Assembly: GCA_031772625.1 (NCBI GenBank)
Contig: CM062816.1
Location: forward strand, 827,496,556-827,560,555
DNA: 64,000 bases
Reading direction: 5' to 3'
Source of the DNA: Pinus tabuliformis
Lineage: Eukaryota > Streptophyta > Pinopsida > Pinales > Pinaceae
In this document: one piece after another, positions 1-12,058 of the stretch
Layout of the letters: every line of letters begins with the position of its first letter
How positions within the stretch are numbered: the stretch's first letter is position 1
Translations under genes and position numbers: made by a program
The notes under the pieces: generated by a model
Database searches by the model: none
Seen by the model: only the letters and a program-made list of their open reading frames with translations
What the model was told of the DNA's origin: nothing

Positions 1-450
1 GTGGTGATGGCTCTATTTGCTAAGAGTAGAATCCTTTTTGTGGCAGCCTGGCTTTAGAAGCTCGATTAGGGTGGTAGTGGAGTTAGTTAGTTTGTAAGTT
101 TCTAACATTCATATTGTGGCATGACTAATGATCAACCCACTTCCTTTATCAAGAGAGAATATACTTTAGATATTACTTTAAACACGTTACTTATATGATC
201 TTTGAATTGATGCAGACCTCGTTAGCCAATTTCCTTACCTATTCAAGGGATCTTGCTCTTATGAATTGAATACACAATGTTAGTGCACTATATTGTGGAC
301 TTCACAATAACTTAGTGGACTTTAGACTATTGAATGTAATATCTAACATGTTTTCTAGTATTTAAACAACCAATCATCTCCTTTGGGCTCCAATGAACCC
401 CGTGCAAATGCCTTCCATCATAATAATTTGTTGGGATAATTCTACCTTTA

Positions 451-690
451 GTTGTATCAACATCTAGAATTCCATACACCCAAAGTTTGTATACAACTCA
501 TACATATATCATATTTAGTTCATTAACAAGGTCTAAAATTCATATAACCAAACAAGAATTATAGATATATCATGTATATTTCAGATTCAGTGATTACGAT
601 CCTATAGTTGTAACAAGGTCTAAGATTCACATACCCAAATAAGAGTTGTAGGAAGATCATGTGTATTTCATATTCACTCATCATCATTGT
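451..690. repeat. Degenerate tandem repeat, unit about 85 bp
   Basis: Three diverged units share a core that reads roughly AACAAGGTCTAARATTCAYA followed by ACCCAAA and an ATTTCATATTCA-like tail. The second and third units are clearest, with cores starting near 525 and 612 (offset about 87). The first, near 455, is weaker. No coding or regulatory meaning is evident. Confidence 0.6.
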
Positions 691-2030
691 TCAAACATAA
701 TTCATGCCATGGATAGAGAAATATGAGCATTTAGTTGTAACTAAGGGCATATGTAAGTATAAATTAACTAGATGCTAGGATCGGTGGTGCAATACATGTT
801 ACAATATTTGTTTTCTACCCAACTAAGCATCTCATAGGTCTATTCCATACATACAATGCACAATATAAATCTAAAGCATATAAATGGATACTAATAAGGT
901 TCCATAGCATGGTTGAAAAGATAATAATACGTATAGAAACATGATGTTATATCAGAGCATCCTGCCCAATATTAATCCCCTATGACATCATACCCAACCA
1001 GGTTTAAACATTGTGTCCTATCTAGGGTTAAAATAACTATCATGCCCAAGTCATGCAATGAAAACATATGGAGTTTTATACTATTAGTCTACAGAAGTAT
1101 TATGTGACAAAACAACTCACCCCAAATATTATAGAGGAATAACATATGTTGTAATTTAGATCATCGTACCGAGGATATGGCTATGCAATTTGATGCTACA
1201 AGAATTGTGCAGTGTCTCTCTTATCTTTGTAAGAAGGTTAGGTATAGTTACCATCCACCCCTAACTCGGAACTAGCTTCTTTATTCAATTGTAGACCCAC
1301 AATCCTTAGTGACATAATGAAAATTGCACAAGGTGAGGCTTGGCAATAACAATTTAACAACAAGACTTACACAAAAAACCTCTAGGAACAACTTTATGAT
1401 AAGCCACAAACATATCATATGACAACATAGCTAATATAGGGAAATGCCAGGAACTGGGCTATAACAGACCACAATTATTAGTATATATCAATTTGTGCAT
1501 AAAACAAGTGGTGTCACTTTAGATGGCTTTGGAAGCAATAAATTATGTTTGAAGCAACTAGGGAAGCTTCACCCTGGGATTATGAGGACTTTCAAAGTGT
1601 CAGGAACTTGGAGGCCCAGCCTTGAGGAGGTTTGCCTGATATTTGTTTAAGGAATGTAGGTTATCCAATTAGTGCCTAACATACAACATGTGTAACATAC
1701 CACATTTGGTTTGGTCATGCATTACTAATTGAAAAGAGTGCATATATAGTAATGCAACTTTGTGTCCTGGTACAATTAGGTATGTTAGGAACAAGACAGG
1801 AGCATTTAGGGTAAGCCAATCAAAAAAACACTCTCCAATGTGTAACTTGGACTGAGAATTTGGATTAGGTTCAATATTTTCCTCCCAATGATTGATAAAT
1901 TATTAATAATGCAGTTTCTATCCCCTAGCATGTCAATCTTATCCCATTGTCCAAACCTCAAGGGATTCCAAAGATCTAATTTGACCTCCATTCTTCTGGA
2001 AAAGAGTACTCCATTGCAGGTTGGTCTAGG

Positions 2031-2220
2031 GACTCTAGAGGCAAGCCATATCTACCCACCCGCTAATGAGGGGCTCTAGTGGTGAGAACTTCCACCCTAA
2101 CTCAATTCAAGGACTCCAGAGGCAAGCCAACTCTGCCCACTAGACAGTGAGGGGATCGAGAGGTGAGAACCTCCACCCTCACTCAGTTTAGGGACTCCAG
2201 AGGCTTTCCTCCACCCTGTG
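2031..2220. repeat. 81-bp tandem repeat, about 2.3 copies
   Basis: Units begin with GACTCYAGAGGC at 2031, 2112 and 2193, an exact spacing of 81 bp. Each contains a GGTGAGAACYTCCACCCT segment. The third unit is truncated after about 28 bp. The array lies only 45 bp left of the copia A LTR, so it is part of the target DNA, not of the element. Confidence 0.75.
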
Positions 2221-2264
2221 TTTGTTGCTTCACTAGCTCCAACCAGTGTAGGGAATTTAGATTC

Positions 2265-3391
2265 TGTTGAGAATGCAACAAGATGATGGAGCTTAGTGGA
2301 AAGAAGTCGCCTTCACTAAGTGGGCCCGCAGGCTATTTTTGGCGCAAAGTCTACTTTTAGACTATGTCTATTTTTAGACGTATGGATCATGGTCTATGAG
2401 TTGCAGGATGCTATTTGTGGATGATTGGTCATGTTGGTAAAAATAGATGGACTTCTATTTTTAGACATATGGGCGGTTTCTATTTTTAGACTGCTAGGCT
2501 AAAAATAGAACATCCGAATATTATTGTCTCATAATAATATTTGGACTATAAACATTATCTTATCCTCTTGGAGCACTTCAGTTTGAGCTACAGATGTGGC
2601 ACATGCAGTTGTCAGAAGGAAATACACTTTCTTTGTGGGTCAGTTGAGCTATTGCATGCAGGACTTCAGTTAGAACTTATGTGGTTGAGTTTGGTGGAGT
2701 TGATTGTGGAGTTGATGGAGTTGTGTTCAGTTTGACTTGGTTGAACTAGTTGTATTTTAGTCTAACTAAAGAATACACTAGTGATGAGTTGTGTGAATTA
2801 ATTATTAATTAATTCACTAATTATTAACTCATAAAGCAACTGAAGAATACATCAGTTAACTCAGTGCATGTACAGGTCAGTGGAGACAGGTGTTAGATGT
2901 TGAGATTGCTATCAGTTGTGAATATAGTTGTGCATGAGATTTGCACATGCATGGATGGAGATTTCCTATGATGGCTTGCGTAGTATACCAAGGGAATTCG
3001 TTTTTACAGAGTGGATGATTTCTCTTGCAGATTGCGCAGTGAAGGTAGGAAAAGCAGTGGAGGAGATTTGAGTTGTGATTGATCAAATCTGAGCTAGTTT
3101 TGTGTGTAACAGGTGGAGATAGTACTGAGTACCTATGAGGAGTATTGTACTATGTATTGTTTCATGTTCCCTATCATTATAATATACAGATAGTGTGGGG
3201 TTTTCAACTGTATGATTTCCCCAGGTTACATACTATGTTAATGTGTGCATGCGATTGATGTTTCGTTATTTTTAATGCTGCTAAATTGATGATCAACGTA
3301 GAGGAGGTTATGTATTGTGCATGTATTCCGCAATAGTGCATAATTAGGATAATCTCTGTGAATAAGTGATTAATTATTCAAAATTTCTACA
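2265..3391 (+). repeat. 5' LTR of copia A (1127 bp)
   Basis: It starts TGTTGAGAATGC and ends TTTCTACA, immediately before the PBS, giving the canonical TG...CA ends. It aligns along its whole length with both LTRs of copia B. It is slightly longer because it keeps extra copies of the TCTATTTTTAGAC motif near 2345-2500 that copia B has partly lost. Confidence 0.93.
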
Positions 3392-3403
3392 TGGTATCAG
3401 AGC
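3392..3403 (+). other. Primer binding site, tRNA-iMet type
   Basis: TGGTATCAGAGC directly follows the LTR end. It is the exact reverse complement of the initiator tRNA-Met 3' end plus CCA, and that tRNA gene is present at 40809-40880. Confidence 0.95.
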
Positions 3404-3651
3404 AGTTGATCATCAGATCTATTATTCAGAAAGTGTTTACATTTTATTTCTTCAGGCAGAGTTTGTAATCGGGCCAAGTAGCCTCTGGATTCATCCTTCC
3501 TTTGGAAGGTGAAATATCCAGCAAAATCCCATACAGTCAATCTCTGTACGAGAAATACTTTTTTCTCACGAATTTTAGATCAGAGGCGGTTGAGTTGTTG
3601 AGCTGGTGGAATTGGAATTTGCAGCAGTGTTTTCTTGGTGTCAACGTGGAA

Positions 3652-4560
3652 ATGTCTTTCAATGGATTGCGATTGGAGTATGCTCTTGAGGGCAGCTCAA
3701 ACTATATTGCATGAAAGGACAGGATGGAGGCAGTGTTAGATGATAATGGGCTGAAGGAGTTCATAGAGGCTGAGGTCCCAAAGCCTACTGATGTTGCCGA
3801 AGCTGAGGTTTGGCAAAAGAAGATAGCAAAGTGTCGAAGGATTCTGTTGGAGGGCGTGAAGGATCACATTGTGTCTAGCCTGCATGGAAAGGCTTCTCCA
3901 TACTTGATGTGGAAAGCGTTGACAGATCTATTCCAAAGCAAGAGCGATCAGAGGAAGCTGGCGCTCAAGGATAAACTCAGAAACATTAAATGCGAGAAGG
4001 GAGACAGTATGCCCAAGTATCTCATGAAGTTCACTCAGTGCAGGGATGAGCTGGGAAGTGTGGGGGTGACTGTCGATGATGAGGACTTGGTGAGCTTGGC
4101 TCTCCTTGGTCTTGTGAAGAGTTGGCATTCCTATCAAGACTCTGTCAATGGTTGGGAGAAATTGCCAGGATGGGAGAGACTTTGTTCAAATCTTGTGCAG
4201 GAGGAGATCAGGCGGAATACCAAGGACAGATCTTTATCAAAGGTAACTAATGAAGAAAATTGTGCTTTGGCTGCCAAAGCAAAGAAGGGGAAGAACAAGA
4301 AATATTTTCATTCCGGTGCGAAAGGCAAGAAGTAGGACATGTCCAAGGTGAAGTGCTTTCACTGTCACCAGCACGGACACTATGCCACTAATTTTCCACA
4401 GAAGAAGAAGAACAGGCAAGCTGCTGGATCTGCAGCAGGAGAGGCTCTAGCCTCGCAGTTTGAGCTTGATTTTTCATTGATTGCATGCTTGGTTTCAAGT
4501 GTGATGGGATCAGTGTGGTTCTTTGACAGTGGTGATTCTTTTCACATGACAGGAGATTGA
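3652..4560 (+). pseudogene. copia A gag and protease, decayed
   Basis: The likely Gag start is the ATG at 3652 (MSFNGLRLEYALEG), which lines up with copia B, where the same codon reads ATT. The frame runs through the copia Gag core (LTDLFQSKSDQRKLALKDKL). It ends in a zinc knuckle near 4350-4395 whose last cysteine has become phenylalanine (CFHCHQHGHYATNF), so it could not bind zinc normally. The protease active site follows as FFDSGDSFHMTGD at about 4522. Stops interrupt the frame at 3712 (TGA where copia B has TGG), 4333 (TAG where B has CGG) and 4558 (TGA where B has CGA). Gag would package the RNA and the protease would cleave the polyprotein; this copy can do neither. Confidence 0.92.
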
Positions 4561-5907
4561 GATTTGTTTTCTGATCTCGAGGAGAAAGATCTTGGAGTGC
4601 ACATCGAGATGGGCAATGATGGTAGATACAGTGCGACCGGTATCGGTACCATTTCCTTTGGGTAAACCCTTCGTATTAAAGGAAGTGATGCATGTTCCAG
4701 GATTGAAGAAGAATCTTATCTCTGTGGCGAAGTTAGAAGACAAGGGATATGATGTTGTTTTCAGCGAGGGAAAGGCCTTCCTGCGCAGCAAGACAACTGG
4801 AGAAACCCGAAAGATAGGGGTTCTAGTTAGGAACCTGTATCAGTTGCATGTAGATGGCTGTGCAGCAATGGCATGCAAGGCAAAAGGATTGGTGAGCCGG
4901 GATGATGGCGAGTTGTGGCACAGGAGATTGGGTCACCTTCACCATGGAGCCTTGAAGATACTGCAACAGATCACTATTGGGCTTCCTAAAGGCACTCTTG
5001 CGTAGTCAGATCAGTGCAAGGGGTGTACTTTGGGAAAGTTTGTGAAAGCCACCTTTCACGAGAAGGATAGTCGTGCCACGACGATCCTTGTGAGAATTCA
5101 CACAGACGTGTGTGGACCTTTCTCAGTAGCTTCGACAACAAAACACAGGTATTATGTGATCTTTGTTGATGATTTCTCTCGAAAGTGCTGGATCTTTTTC
5201 ATGCAGAAGAAGAACGAGACATACTCAAAGTTCTGTGAGTTCAAAGCACTGGTCGAGAAGGAGTCGGGGAAGAAGGTGAAGGCTCTTAGGAGCGATAATG
5301 GCGGTGAATACATCTCTGGCAAGTTTGAGGACTTTTGCAGTGTAGAAGGGATTCGAAGAGAGCTCATAGCTCCCCATAACCCACAGCAGAACGGGGTTGT
5401 TGAGCAGAAGAACAGAACGATCGTGGGTGCTGCATGGGCGATGTTGCATGATCAGGGCCTACCCCTTCACTTGTGGGTGGAAGCATGCAATACTGCAGTA
5501 TATGTGCAGAACCGTTGTCCTCACAGGATACTTGGCATGAGTACACCCGAGGAGGCTTATTCTGGTAAGAAGCCTGATCTTTCTCATTTGAGGATTTTTG
5601 GTGCTAACTTTTACATGCATGTGACGAAGGATGCCAGGAAGAAGTTGGAGCCGACTGCAGAGGTTGGGATATTTGTGGGGTACACTGATACATCCACAAC
5701 TATCGTGTGTATTTTCTAGACAGTGGCAAGACTGTTGTGCGACAGGATATAAAATTTCAGGAGGAGAAAGCCATGAAGTGTTCGCTTGAGAGGGAGCCAC
5801 ACTTGCATGCAGATGAGGAGCTATTAGTTCTTAAGGATGAGCTTCAGGACATGGATTAGCCACAAGACGAAGTTCATGGAGTGGAAGAGACCACTCATGC
5901 AGCGCCA
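4561..5907 (+). pseudogene. copia A integrase region, decayed and truncated
   Basis: After a 13-bp deletion near 4661 relative to copia B, the frame resumes with HVPGLKKNLISVAKLEDKG. The GAG-pre-integrase zinc-binding part is ELWHRRLGHLHHGALK near 4910. The integrase core follows: first catalytic Asp in IHTDVCGPF (about 5095), second Asp in RSDNGGEY (about 5290), and the glutamate region in PHNPQQNGVVEQKN (about 5370). A TAG at 5003 replaces a CAG seen in copia B. A one-base deletion near 5695 throws the frame before FVGYTDT is complete and leads to a TAG at 5717. Homology to B ends at 5907, so no reverse transcriptase is present. Confidence 0.92.
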
Positions 5908-7249
5908 TTTAGGTTCTCTAAGCTATGTGCTCTTAAAAATTCATCCTTGTTAGCATTTGGTTAAATTAAAGTGCAACCAAACCATTTAAAAACCAAAAAG
6001 ATAAGATTTCTAGGTAAATCAATGGAAAAATTCAAATTCGAGCCCTAAAGTTCAATCTCAAGGTAACAACAATCTGGGACTAAAAACTCTAACAATTACA
6101 TCCTCCTTCAGTTGAGAGATTATGACAACAATAAAATAATGGGTGACCATTGTACCTATTTTGGTTCAACATCAAACTCAATAACTAACTAGATCAATTG
6201 TTGTGCTTGTTTGTCTAATTTTGATTCTCAATCGTATCAATAGTTTAGAACACAACATTATCTTGTCATTACAATATGTAAGATTTCGATGTTCAAAATA
6301 GCAATGTAGTGACTTGGAAAACTCTTATTTTTGTTTTCTCTAGCGGTGGTAGAGATCACGGTTGAATATGGAGCTCTACAAAGGAAAACAAGGTAGGAAG
6401 CAAACAATGGTGGCGATTATCAATATTTTCAAGATAATGAGTGAGGTACCTAAGGGAAAGTCTCTCACACTCATGTAGGCCCACCACTAAGCTTAGGTTG
6501 GAGTATGGAGTTTATCTAGTTCCACTGGTTCAATGAATAGCATGACACTAAGAGAGTAAGAAACCCTTAAATTGTATGGAGGTGTACAAACTCAGTCCTC
6601 TGATTTGAATATATAATATCATTAAAAAATTACTTCCAACTGCATATTATTAATCTATTACCATGTGTGTATTGAGACATTGAGTAGAAGTGGTAGGATT
6701 ATTGTTAACAATGGCATTGAATGGCATATTGATTGATTAGTATATTGTCTGTGCAAGTAGTTGAAGTTGTGACTATTTTCAACACTTAATTCTTTGTATT
6801 TTTAACTTTTTTGTAGAGATTTTTCCCATAATACTATATGAAGAGTAGTGCCAAAATAAGGTAGATGATTTTGTGTCTTGTTAATGATGCTTGCCTATAA
6901 ATTTGGCTCATGTCTTGTTAATCTTCCAACGCAGTGCATTCTCTATTGAGAAATTTTTTTAGCTCCAAGAGTTTTTAAGTTTTGGAGTAGGTTGTGAGCT
7001 TCAAAGTTCAGTTTGAGATCTATTACTGATATACTAAAACACAACAATTGGATGCTCCCTCTTCTTCTTTTATCGTGTTGTGTGTTTTTCCAAGAACTCT
7101 TCTAAATTTTACAATAGCCAGAAAACCACCTATGTTGTGAAGGTTAGTCACAAATTATAAATTTTTGGAGAAAAAAAAACTTGATTTCAATACCAAAAGT
7201 GTGGCACGAACATCCAATGATCAATATCATTATTTCTTTCATTCATCAA
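5908..7249. other. Unassigned region after copia A
   Basis: AT-rich sequence with frequent stops on both strands. I see no domain, repeat or RNA gene. It is not homologous to the part of copia B that should follow the integrase, which shows that copia A ends at a deletion or recombination breakpoint. Confidence 0.55.
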
Positions 7250-7552
7250 TCATTTCCAAATATTCTTAGAATCACACATGAAAAATGATAGGATCTTTAA
7301 ATGGTATGGATCACTATTGACCAAGCCAAGAATTGGGAACTTCATTTTTGTCTTTATCTTCTTCAAGAGTAGTTTGGTGGTGACATCTGTTTGGCCCTTG
7401 GTAGTAATTATGACACAAGGAAACTTGTTATAGAAGTGGTCATCGGTGGGCCTCATGAAGGCGACATCCTTTTCAATGATGTTTCTCACATGCTCAACTA
7501 CAACAAATCCACTCTCAATGTTGTGGCCTTTGATGTTTCTTGCATGCTTCAC
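7250..7552 (-). pseudogene. Topoisomerase VI subunit A / SPO11-like pseudogene fragment
   Basis: A minus-strand frame of 100 codons carries a stretch like the TOPRIM half of plant topoisomerase VI subunit A, the SPO11 superfamily. Recognisable segments in order are IIEKDVAFMR, DDHFYNKFPCVII, TKGQTDVTTK and LVNSDPYHLKILSFFMC. Family members read close to DSDPYG at the metal-binding site. Here the first Asp is Asn and the Gly is His, so the fragment would not be catalytic. About 66 residues are alignable, then a stop follows DSKNIWK. A functional protein has over 400 residues, so only a piece is present. The parent enzyme supports endoreduplication and growth (plant topo VI) or starts meiotic double-strand breaks (SPO11 paralogues). 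The match is from memory of the family; the exact paralogue is uncertain. Confidence 0.7.
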
Positions 7553-7820
7553 AATTATTTTCTTGCAATAAAACTGGGCAAAAATGTAAATAATCTCTGG
7601 TCTGGAAGAAACTAAGGGCCTTCACACCAAAATGGTCACCATGTTGTTGGCACAGTTGCAAACCCATTATGCAAAAAAGATTCATGGTAATTAACATGAA
7701 AAAATAATGCAAAACTAATAGGTATGGATGAGGGTTTTCATACCAAAGTATGAGAAAGAAGGATCACTCATGAATGCCACAAAAATAGTGGCTCAAATTA
7801 TTCAACAAGGAATATATACC

Positions 7821-7838
7821 ACTGCTCTGATGTCACTT
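7821..7838 (-). other. Possible decayed copia-type PBS
   Basis: On the minus strand this reads TGACATCAGAGCAGT, differing from the iMet-type PBS TGGTATCAGAGC at two positions. A few bases upstream on that strand the sequence ends TTGATTCCA, a possible LTR end in CA. No partner LTR was found, so an LTR element here is only a suggestion. Confidence 0.35.
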
Positions 7839-8624
7839 TTGGAATCAACTAGAATGGAATGAATTCAGCTTTCGTTAAGAATGATGTACATATAAATACA
7901 ACAATGAAACTATTGGATTCAAATTCCATGGTTACTTGGAACTCTAGTAACCATTCACCATAACCCTAACGGATTAGGTGTCCAACATAATTTATCGAAT
8001 CAATTCCCCTCCTTCCTAGTCTTTGGTCATACATATTTCTTGATTGTTCTATACATCATTTAAGTTTATCTCTGACTGAAATTCTTTCTTTATTACAGGT
8101 GCCTCAATATTTACTAGTCCATGGGATTCCAAGCCTGGTCCCTATGGGACCAATGCATTTACTTTTAAAATTTTAAGTATTAGGATTTCAAAGAGTGCTT
8201 TAGCCATCTGAATTCTACAAAAAAAATAAAGTTATAAAACTATGTATTGACTCTTGCAGAGAGCCCCCTTTTGGGAAATCACTTCATTTGTGATTCCAAG
8301 GCTTGTTTTAAAGCAGAATGAATCTCATGGATGTTTTCCTATGCCCTTTATGAATTAGATGAATGAACTATTCTATAGCTCTCTAAATGTTTGGACCATT
8401 ATGCCTTTATCTTTGTTTATTACCTTGCTTCAACTATGCTTACTTCACAATGATGAATGGAATGGAAATGATCAATTAAGATTTGTGTATTTATTTTTGT
8501 CATGAGTTTTTTAACAAAACTAGGTTGTTCATAGGTGTACGATATGAGTGTTAAACTAATTTTTGGAATACATTTAAAAAAAAATATGTGTGCATTGAAA
8601 GAGGAGTACCAACTCTTAAAAAAC
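7839..8624. other. Unassigned region before the LINE fragment
   Basis: If the PBS relic to its left is real, the first few hundred bases here could be a decayed LTR on the minus strand, but I could not find its other copy. Otherwise there are no domains or long frames. The right limit is where homology to 27259 onward begins. Confidence 0.4.
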
Positions 8625-10012
8625 ATAGGGGTAACTATATCCAAGCCCTGGGAGGTTGAATTTTTTCTTTACGGGAAAAAATATCAACGTAAGGTAATCC
8701 AAGAATCTCAATAATTGGGGAAGATGTTGGGCTTTCTCAATTCAAACTTTCTTTGTCTTATTCCAAAGTCTTAGGATGTGACCTCTTTCTCAAACTACAG
8801 GTCAATTTCTTATTGCAATTTCATTTATAAGTTAATATACAAAATCATAGCAAGAAGTCTAAAGCATGTATTAATTTATTTAATCTTAGATGAACAAATT
8901 AGATTCCTACAAAACAAGAACATTAATTATTTTTTTTTTATGGCCTAGGAAGTATTTCACTAAGTTAAGAAAAAGGAATTTAAGTGTTGTTATCCTTAAG
9001 TTGGATATTTCTTAGGTTGTTCCTTGCTCAAATGAGTATGGCCCTTTCAACGATCAATTGGATAATGGGATGTGTTATTCTATTTCTTTTTTGTTCTTAT
9101 AAATGGGGCTCATTTCATTTATTTTAGAGCTTCTAGAGGACTTCTCCAAGGATTCCCTCTTCCTCCTATGTCATTTCTTATTGTTGTTGAAGCCTTAAGA
9201 AGACTCATTGTATAATCAAATTCCCGGGGAACCCTAAATGATACTAAGTTTTTCGAGTCTGTTCAAGTTACTCATATCCTTTTCATTGATGATGTTCTTT
9301 ATCATGTTAAAGGAGGTTGGAGAGACTTTGTTTCTCTTAAAAGATCTATTGAATTGTTTTTCTTAGCAAAAGACATGGAAATATATATTACAAAATCTTG
9401 CTTAATTGCTCATGGATTTTTAGATGCTTTAAGGGCTAAAATAAAAATGTCTTTTCCATATCCAATGAAGCATCTTGAAGATGGGCTCAAGTATTTGGGT
9501 TTCTTTTTGAGTCCCGATAAGTACAAGAAAGCAGATTGGTTCTTAATGGTGAAAAGGATGGTTTGAATATTCCATTGTTGATTTACTACAAAGCTAGGAT
9601 ATAAATATTGGTTCAAATATTACTACGTTGGAAAAAAATTATGGTGATGGAAGTTGATCTGGAAAGTAAATGTTGCACTCAAATAAAAGCTCTCCTCTTG
9701 GATAGCTCTTAGTGGCAAGCTTTTTACATGGGAAGTTCTCTAGAAGAGATATCATTTCAGGTCTAACTAATTCCCTCTATGTAAATCCAAGGAGGAATGC
9801 TCTCTGCACCTGTTTATTTGTTGTAGCTATACTGCTCAAATCATAGCTATTATCTTGAGGGATTTTAAGCCCAAAGAAATCCGAGCTAGCCAAAGTCCTT
9901 CTAATTGTTTTTTATTATGGTTGTTCAACAAATTGGTCATATCCTTTAAAATATTACATTGTTTTCATGTTTATTGTATTTGAAAATATAATAATCAGTG
10001 TCTCCTAGGATC
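8625..10012 (+). mobile_element. LINE fragment, RT domain, left copy
   Basis: Translation in shifting frames gives plant L1-type reverse transcriptase blocks. They are LIPKSQDV near 8760, an ILDEQIRFLQNKNI finger segment near 8885, a GLLQGFPLPPMSFL palm segment near 9140, and the catalytic box FIDDV at 9282-9296. KYLGFFLSPDKYKKADW follows near 9490, then a tryptophan-rich C-terminal region. Endonuclease and ORF1 are absent, so the copy is 5'-truncated. It is interrupted at 10012 by copia C. The same segment, with the same left end, recurs at 27259 and continues past this insertion point. Stops and frameshifts are frequent; it is not functional. Confidence 0.85.
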
Positions 10013-10879
10013 TGTTAGAAATGTAGCAAGAAGGCTAAATTTGACTTGTGCCTTAGTCAAATTTAGTAATTCGATTTTCCACATCAGCAGGATGACTTGG
10101 ATTGTAGTTGACTTGTGTGACATGGATTTTGTCTACTAGTTTACTCAGTAAATTTTAGTTATAGGTTAGAATTAGATTTGTGCATGTAGTGATTGTTAAA
10201 ATTTAGCAATCTAGTTCAATTATTTTTAGTTTGACTCAGTTAATAGATCTCAAGTACATCGTTGAGTCAGTTGAAGGCCATTTGAGTAGTAGAATTGTTG
10301 TTAACTTAGTGATCTCTCGGTGAAACTAGTCAATCAGCTAAAACTAGCCTAAACATGCATGGAATTCAAATTTCCTAGTTGGAGTGGAGGAAAAGATACA
10401 TTGTAATTATCAATTGTATATTAGTTGAGTGTACAGGATTGGAAGTTAAGCATGTGAATCATTCCTTCGGAATTGTTCAAGAAAATAGGAGAAAATTCCT
10501 ATCTCTTAGGAGCTAATTTCCTCCAGGATTGCACAAGGAAATAGGAGCAAGTTGGGGCCTTGAATTGGATAAGTGTAGGCTAGAGCAGGACAGTCAGTAA
10601 GAGAATAGGTTTACAGTGTAGGTTGTGATTCAAGATTGAAGCAATACATTGTAATAGTTTCTCATTCTCATCCGATTAATGAAAAGTAGCGGATGGGTTT
10701 TTCCTAGTTGGGTTCCCCTAAAAATCATTATGTTCTTGTGGTGTTTTAATGGTTGCATGGAATCATTGCATGTGTTTCTAAATTGTGATCTTCATTCCAT
10801 GGAATAGTAGAGGAAATTTCTAATCTCTTGTTTTTAGTTTGAATACATTAGTAGTATAAAATTTCTATTATTTTCTATA
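10013..10879 (+). repeat. 5' LTR of copia C (about 867 bp)
   Basis: It starts TGTTAGAAATGTAGCAAG at the exact point where the left LINE copy departs from the right copy. It ends TTTCTATA, a TG...TA pair that probably decayed from TG...CA, just before the PBS. No second LTR of this family is in the window. Confidence 0.75.
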
Positions 10880-10891
10880 TGGTATTAGAGC
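10880..10891 (+). other. Primer binding site of copia C
   Basis: TGGTATTAGAGC follows the LTR directly and differs by one base from the iMet-type PBS of copia A and B. The change is a C-to-T transition. Confidence 0.85.
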
Positions 10892-10972
10892 ATAAATCAC
10901 AATAGAAACCAGTCAACAGATCTTCTCCTTTACACATTTGGATTTGCAGATTCATTGAATCAGTTTTCTTCC

Positions 10973-12058
10973 ATGCGAGAAAACGTATTTCAAAAAATTG
11001 AGATTGGAGTTGCCCTTGAGGGAACCTCAAATTTGATAACCTAGAAGGACATGATAGAAGCAGTTCTTCATGATTATGATGTGCTATAGTACACCAAAAC
11101 TAATATTCAAAAGCCAACAATATTAGATGCACAACAGTTAGCCCGATGGAAGAAGGATGCTGCAAAAGCTAGGAGGATCATCCTCAAGGGTGTGAGAGAC
11201 CACAGTCTTGAATTTACACAGCAAGGAGAATCCCTTTTCTACGTGGAAGACCCTCACTGAGCTATTCAAAAATGGTAATGATGCTAGGAAATTGGCATTG
11301 AAGGACAAGCTTAGAAACATCTTCATCCAAAAAGGAGAAACAATTACATATTACCTCTCTGTGTTCACGCAATGTCGAGATGAGCTTTGAGGACTTGGAG
11401 AAAATATTCCCTCTTCAGAACTAGTGATCCTAGCTCTCCTAGTCTTTCCAAAATCATGGAATAGCTACATAACTTTGTAAATGGAAGGGAAAATTTGCCA
11501 AATTGGGAGAGACTCTGATCTGATCTGGTGCATGAATAAATTTGGCGAAATACTAGAGACGAGTTAACATCCAAATCTGAGGAGGAAGAAAAATTTTCCT
11601 TGGTTGGGAAGGGCAAGAAGGGTAAGGGAAAGAAGGCCCAAAACAAGCAAGAGTCCAACAAAAACAATGGTAAGATAAAATATTTAAGTAATATAAAATG
11701 TTTTCATTGCCATGAATTCAGGCACTATGCAACAAAGTGTTTGCACAAGAATTCTAATAAGAAGCCTTCAAGAGGAGCATCAGGTGAAGCACTTTCCTCA
11801 CAATTTGAATTATACTTCACCCTGATTGCATGCATGGCCAACACTGTAATGGGAAGTGTGTGGTATCTATATTTAGGTGCCTCATTCCATATCACAAGAT
11901 GCAAATATTTCTTCAGTAACCTAGAGTAGAAGTATCTCCAATTGCACTTTGAGCTTGGGGATGATGGGCGGTACACTACCAAAAGAATTGGTATTGTAAA
12001 CTTTAAGAGGGAGTTGATCTCCCATATTCATCTGAAATATGTCACGTATGCACATGGG
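10973..12058 (+). pseudogene. copia C gag and protease, decayed
   Basis: Gag begins near the ATG at 10973. It shows GVALEGTSN, then TELFKNGNDARKLALKDKL after a frameshift near 11205, then YYLSVFTQCRDEL. These match the copia A/B Gag core. The zinc knuckle at about 11698-11740 keeps all three cysteines (CFHCHEFRHYATKC). The protease site has decayed to YLYLGASFHIT, losing the catalytic Asp-Ser before Gly. Several stops and at least two frameshifts are present. The frame reaches KYVTYA and is then cut by the giant-LTR element. The last five bases (ATGGG) are the likely left copy of that element's target-site duplication. Confidence 0.88.

Larger units (their letters stand above)
1..2264. other. 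Unassigned region left of copia A
   Basis: I find no gene or recognisable transposon domain here on either strand. The open frames are short, with no family motif and no codon structure that survives comparison with anything else in the window. The only structure I can support is two small tandem repeats, listed separately. The right limit is the first base of the copia A LTR. Confidence 0.6.
2265..5907 (+). mobile_element. Ty1/copia retrotransposon copy A, 3'-truncated
   Basis: It has a 5' LTR, an initiator-tRNA PBS, then gag, zinc knuckle, protease, GAG-pre-integrase and integrase core in copia order. It is a close sister of copia B at 46379-52778 and aligns with it almost base for base. 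Similarity stops abruptly at about 5907, just after the integrase C-terminal region. Reverse transcriptase, RNase H, PPT and 3' LTR are all missing, and the following DNA is unrelated. With no second LTR, no target-site duplication can be tested. The copy is dead: it carries several in-frame stops, a 13-bp deletion after the protease, and a frameshift near 5695. Confidence 0.93.

Noticed and set aside
4510-4791. Minus-strand frames of 60-113 codons across copia A and B
   Set aside because: They are shadows of gag-pol. Sense translations carry the known motifs, the antisense ones none.
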